Below are positions 4,849-6,658 of a stretch of DNA of 6,658 bases, one piece after another. Position 1 is the first letter of the stretch; every line of letters starts with the position of its first letter. The translations under genes were made by a program, and so were the position numbers. The notes beneath the pieces were generated by a model, which did no database searches, had not been told where the DNA came from, and saw nothing but the letters and a program-made list of their open reading frames with translations. This stretch comes from Candidatus Peregrinibacteria bacterium (GTDB lineage Bacteria > Patescibacteriota > Gracilibacteria > UBA1369 > LOWO2-01-FULL-3), in the NCBI GenBank assembly GCA_014728975.1, contig WJKQ01000077.1:1-6658 (forward strand). The letters run 5' to 3'.

Positions 4849-6658
4849 TTATGGATTGTTGATTATCAGAAAGGTGTATATTGTTCCGGTTTGGTCTGTC
4901 TGAATATCTATTCCGATTTTTTCCCATTCATCTTTGAATATTGATTCTTCCTCGTTAAGAATCGACGAATGAATGTCCGACCATATATTGAACACTCTTC
5001 CTATTGCCTGGGATGTGCCTGTAATATTATACGATTCTATTGTTTCTTGAAAGATTGAATTTGTTAATTCTTTTTTTTCCTCAATAGTATATTCGTTCAG
5101 TTGGTTGCCTGCTGATTCAAGTATGTAATCATAGATCAGTTTTGGATTGTCGTATTCGATTCTTTTTGAATTTATGTCAGAAAAAAGTTCGTCTTTATAG
5201 TTTTCAAGATCATTTTCTGTTATTTCCGAGCCTGAGAATTCTTCAGTTATAAAAAGATATCCTTCGGAAAGTGCTATTCCGAGTCCAACCCTTGTCCAGT
5301 CCTCCTCAAGAATATTTTTTCTGTGTACAGCGCTTCTCATGAGTCCATTGTGTGCAAATGGTATTGAAACATCCTGTGCAATGTTTTCCCCAATATATGT
5401 TTTTATTCCTTCCGCGAGTCTTCTGTCTTCGGGAGACTGGTTTTGAAGGTTGATGTGTCCAAAAAAGATGTTTTCCGCCATATCTTCAGAGTGAGATTGG
5501 GCAAGGTTGTTGAGCTCCATTGACATCACGATCTCAGGAAGTCCGTATTGTTTTCTTGTTTCGTTTATCTCTTTAAGCAGTTGGGTTCTTAAGGAATCGA
5601 CATCGAAATTGCCGAAAAAAAACTCTCTTTTGTTAAGGTCGAAAAAATCCGGAATTAGAGGTATGGATTTTCCTATGTATACGGGATGATTAAGGATGGG
5701 GAGACTGTGTTTGTTTAAAATCTCGATTATATACGTACCTTCCGAAGATGGATCGTATTCAAATTTAAAATTTCCATTTTCCGGAATGATTTCTTCATTG
5801 AGATAAGTTGTGGTTTGTGTTTGTGTTGAAAGATTTACTTTTTTTACCGATCCATCCGGTTTTATTAAATAGGATTTGATTTTGGTATCCGTTTTAACTG
5901 TTCCTGAAAATGTAAATGGCTGAATATTTTTTATTATTTCCGGAGGGGACGCTGAAATTTCTTGGTCATTAATATATGAAAATGTGTGTTTTGTTGAATT
6001 TATTTCATTTATATCGCTTTTTGTAAAATCTGATGATATTTTTAACGGATTTAATGAATCTATTTTTGCTGTTTCGATAAAATATGAAACCTTTCCTTCC
6101 TGGAAATTTTGGAAATCTTTATATTTTACGGTTATAGAATCTGTATTTTGTCTTGATATATAAGTTATTGAGTTCTCGTTTTGTTTGAATGTTAATTTTT
6201 TTAGAGTTAATGGTGTGACGGAAAAATTAATAAAAGTTTTATCGTTTTTGAATTCTGCGTTTAAGGAGCGTGCTTTTTCAGGTGTATCGTTTGGATCTGA
6301 ATTGTTGTTTGGAATTGAAGGAAGAACGGATATTTTTGCTATAATTGTTTCTCCGCTGTTTCCGGGCAGAATCCCGAGATTAAAATTTCCGCTTTCTTTA
6401 AAATAAATAGAGATTTCGAAATTTCCGTTGGATATTTCTGTTGTGAAAGTATCGTAGTTAAGATCGTTATCGTCGTCGGGGTCAAGAAGGACGGTTATTT
6501 TTTCATATGAATTTACATCTGTTTCTCCGGTTATAGTATAAACTTCATTTTTATAAAAGGTATCGGGAATGTTTTTATCGAGCGTAACGTTGTTATAAAA
6601 GTCTTTTGGAATATATTTTTGTGAAGTGTTTGAAAAGTCGGCCGGTTCTGTTTTTTCG
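4849..6658 (-). CDS. Partial (5' end missing): large extracellular CAP-domain protein with Ig-like repeats
   Basis: The frame has no stop from 4849 to the right edge: reading codon by codon gives 602 residues, so the ATG or GTG codons near 5520-5529 are internal and the N-terminus lies beyond the window. From N to C the visible parts are a short linker, an Ig-like beta module (about 37-116), a beta-rich region (117-245), a second Ig-like module (246-331), a CAP (SCP/PR-1, YkwD-like) domain (about 354-476) and a second, degenerate CAP-like copy (about 483-602). The first CAP domain shows INETRKQYGLP, FGHIN, GENIA, SAVHRKNIL and VGLGIA, including both His and the Glu of the usual site. Asn, Ser, Thr and Asp richness and the modular layout suggest secretion, but no signal peptide is in view. 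Bacterial CAP functions are poorly known; some bind lipids or act in sporulation. It is the first visible gene of the wall operon. Confidence 0.9.
   Translation of the reverse strand, partial: EKTEPADFSNTSQKYIPKDFYNNVTLDKNIPDTFYKNEVYTITGETDVNSYEKITVLLDPDDDNDLNYDTFTTEISNGNFEISIYFKESGNFNLGILPGNSGETIIAKISVLPSIPNNNSDPNDTPEKARSLNAEFKNDKTFINFSVTPLTLKKLTFKQNENSITYISRQNTDSITVKYKDFQNFQEGKVSYFIETAKIDSLNPLKISSDFTKSDINEINSTKHTFSYINDQEISASPPEIIKNIQPFTFSGTVKTDTKIKSYLIKPDGSVKKVNLSTQTQTTTYLNEEIIPENGNFKFEYDPSSEGTYIIEILNKHSLPILNHPVYIGKSIPLIPDFFDLNKREFFFGNFDVDSLRTQLLKEINETRKQYGLPEIVMSMELNNLAQSHSEDMAENIFFGHINLQNQSPEDRRLAEGIKTYIGENIAQDVSIPFAHNGLMRSAVHRKNILEEDWTRVGLGIALSEGYLFITEEFSGSEITENDLENYKDELFSDINSKRIEYDNPKLIYDYILESAGNQLNEYTIEEKKELTNSIFQETIESYNITGTSQAIGRVFNIWSDIHSSILNEEESIFKDEWEKIGIDIQTDQTGTIYTFLIINNP
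4852..5211 (-). repeat. Second, degenerate CAP-like domain (internal protein repeat)
   Basis: The last 120 residues of the surface protein follow the same outline as the CAP domain before them. LFSDINSKRIEYDNP aligns without gaps to LLKEINETRKQYGLP, sharing L, I, N, R, Y and P. The two copies then match again at SDIHSSIL against SAVHRKNIL, and at DEWEKIGIDI against EDWTRVGLGI. Over the first 34 aligned residues I count 8 identities. The first His (FGH) and the Glu (GEN) have no counterpart, while the second His is kept. I infer an ancient tandem duplication with loss of the cavity residues; a structure prediction would settle it. Confidence 0.6.
5230..5598 (-). other. CAP (SCP/PR-1) domain, apparently intact copy
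   Basis: Domain within the partial surface protein, residues about 354-476 of the visible part. It opens with SLRTQLLKEINETRKQYG, the usual first CAP helix, continues with LNNLAQSHSEDMA, and carries FGH (His), GENIA (Glu), SAVHRKNIL (His) and FITEEF (Glu). These are the positions that normally line the shared CAP cavity. Choosing the internal GTG or ATG near 5520-5529 as the gene start would delete the first helix, which supports the longer reading. Confidence 0.85.
5665..5922 (-). repeat. Ig-like beta-sandwich module, copy 2
   Basis: Residues about 246-331 of the visible surface protein. It reads FTFSGTVKTD, SYLIKPDGS, ENGNFKFEYD, SEGTYIIEIL and HPVYIGKSIP, parallel to copy 1 in order and spacing (F/Y-T-x-x-G, then PD, then NGNF, then G.....IL, then SIP). 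It sits directly before the CAP domain and probably acts as a stalk or spacer. The region between the two modules (5923-6309) is also beta-rich but I cannot align it to either. Confidence 0.55.
6310..6549 (-). repeat. Ig-like beta-sandwich module, copy 1
   Basis: Residues about 37-116 of the visible surface protein. The stretch starts VYTITGETD, runs through KITVLLDPDDD, then NGNFEISIYF and GNFNLGIL, and ends SVLPSIP. The alternating hydrophobic pattern and the 'NGNF...G.....IL' core are shared with the second module downstream. This is typical of extracellular bacterial Ig-like or fibronectin-like spacer domains. No family can be named with confidence. Confidence 0.55.

Noticed and set aside
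5518..5529. GTG or ATG codons near 5520-5529 as the start of a 226-residue CAP protein.
   Set aside because: The frame stays open to the window edge and the first CAP helix (INETRKQYGLP) lies upstream of these codons.

Overview
This AT-rich, gene-dense window looks bacterial. It most resembles a reduced-genome lineage that still builds peptidoglycan; a Candidate Phyla Radiation (Patescibacteria) member, perhaps Peregrinibacteria-like, is my best guess. That guess rests on the style of the MraY, LytR-CpsA-Psr (LCP) and CAP proteins, the tight packing and the overlapping genes. It is an inference, not a proven assignment. The standard bacterial code fits: about 2,200 codons across six genes contain no internal in-frame TGA.

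Layout. Positions 1-777 (+) hold the 3' part of a gene for a charged, helical protein with a very acidic tail; its start lies left of the window. It converges on a five-gene minus-strand block that fills the rest of the window, and the two stop codons overlap at 774-777. In transcription order (right to left) the block contains: the 3' part of a large extracellular protein with two Ig-like beta repeats and a CAP domain plus a second, degenerate CAP-like copy (4849-6658, start beyond the right edge); an LCP glycopolymer transferase with a LytR_C domain (3409-4845); an RsuA/RluB-type rRNA pseudouridine synthase (2717-3412); a D-alanyl-D-alanine carboxypeptidase (1849-2727); and MraY (774-1844). 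The junctions are a 3-nt gap, a 4-nt overlap, an 11-nt overlap and a 4-nt gap, so the block is almost certainly one operon with translational coupling. No stretch lacks a gene.

How the genes fit together. MraY makes lipid I on undecaprenyl phosphate. DacA-like enzymes trim the stem peptides of the finished wall. LCP proteins move polymers from the same lipid carrier onto wall or surface acceptors and release the carrier. The CAP/Ig protein probably sits outside the cell, at or beyond the wall. The rRNA modification enzyme is the outlier, tying wall growth to ribosome maturation by co-expression. I see no RNA genes, mobile elements, CRISPR arrays, convincing promoters or intrinsic terminators. 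No clearly new system stands out; the most interesting item is the tandem CAP architecture of the surface protein.
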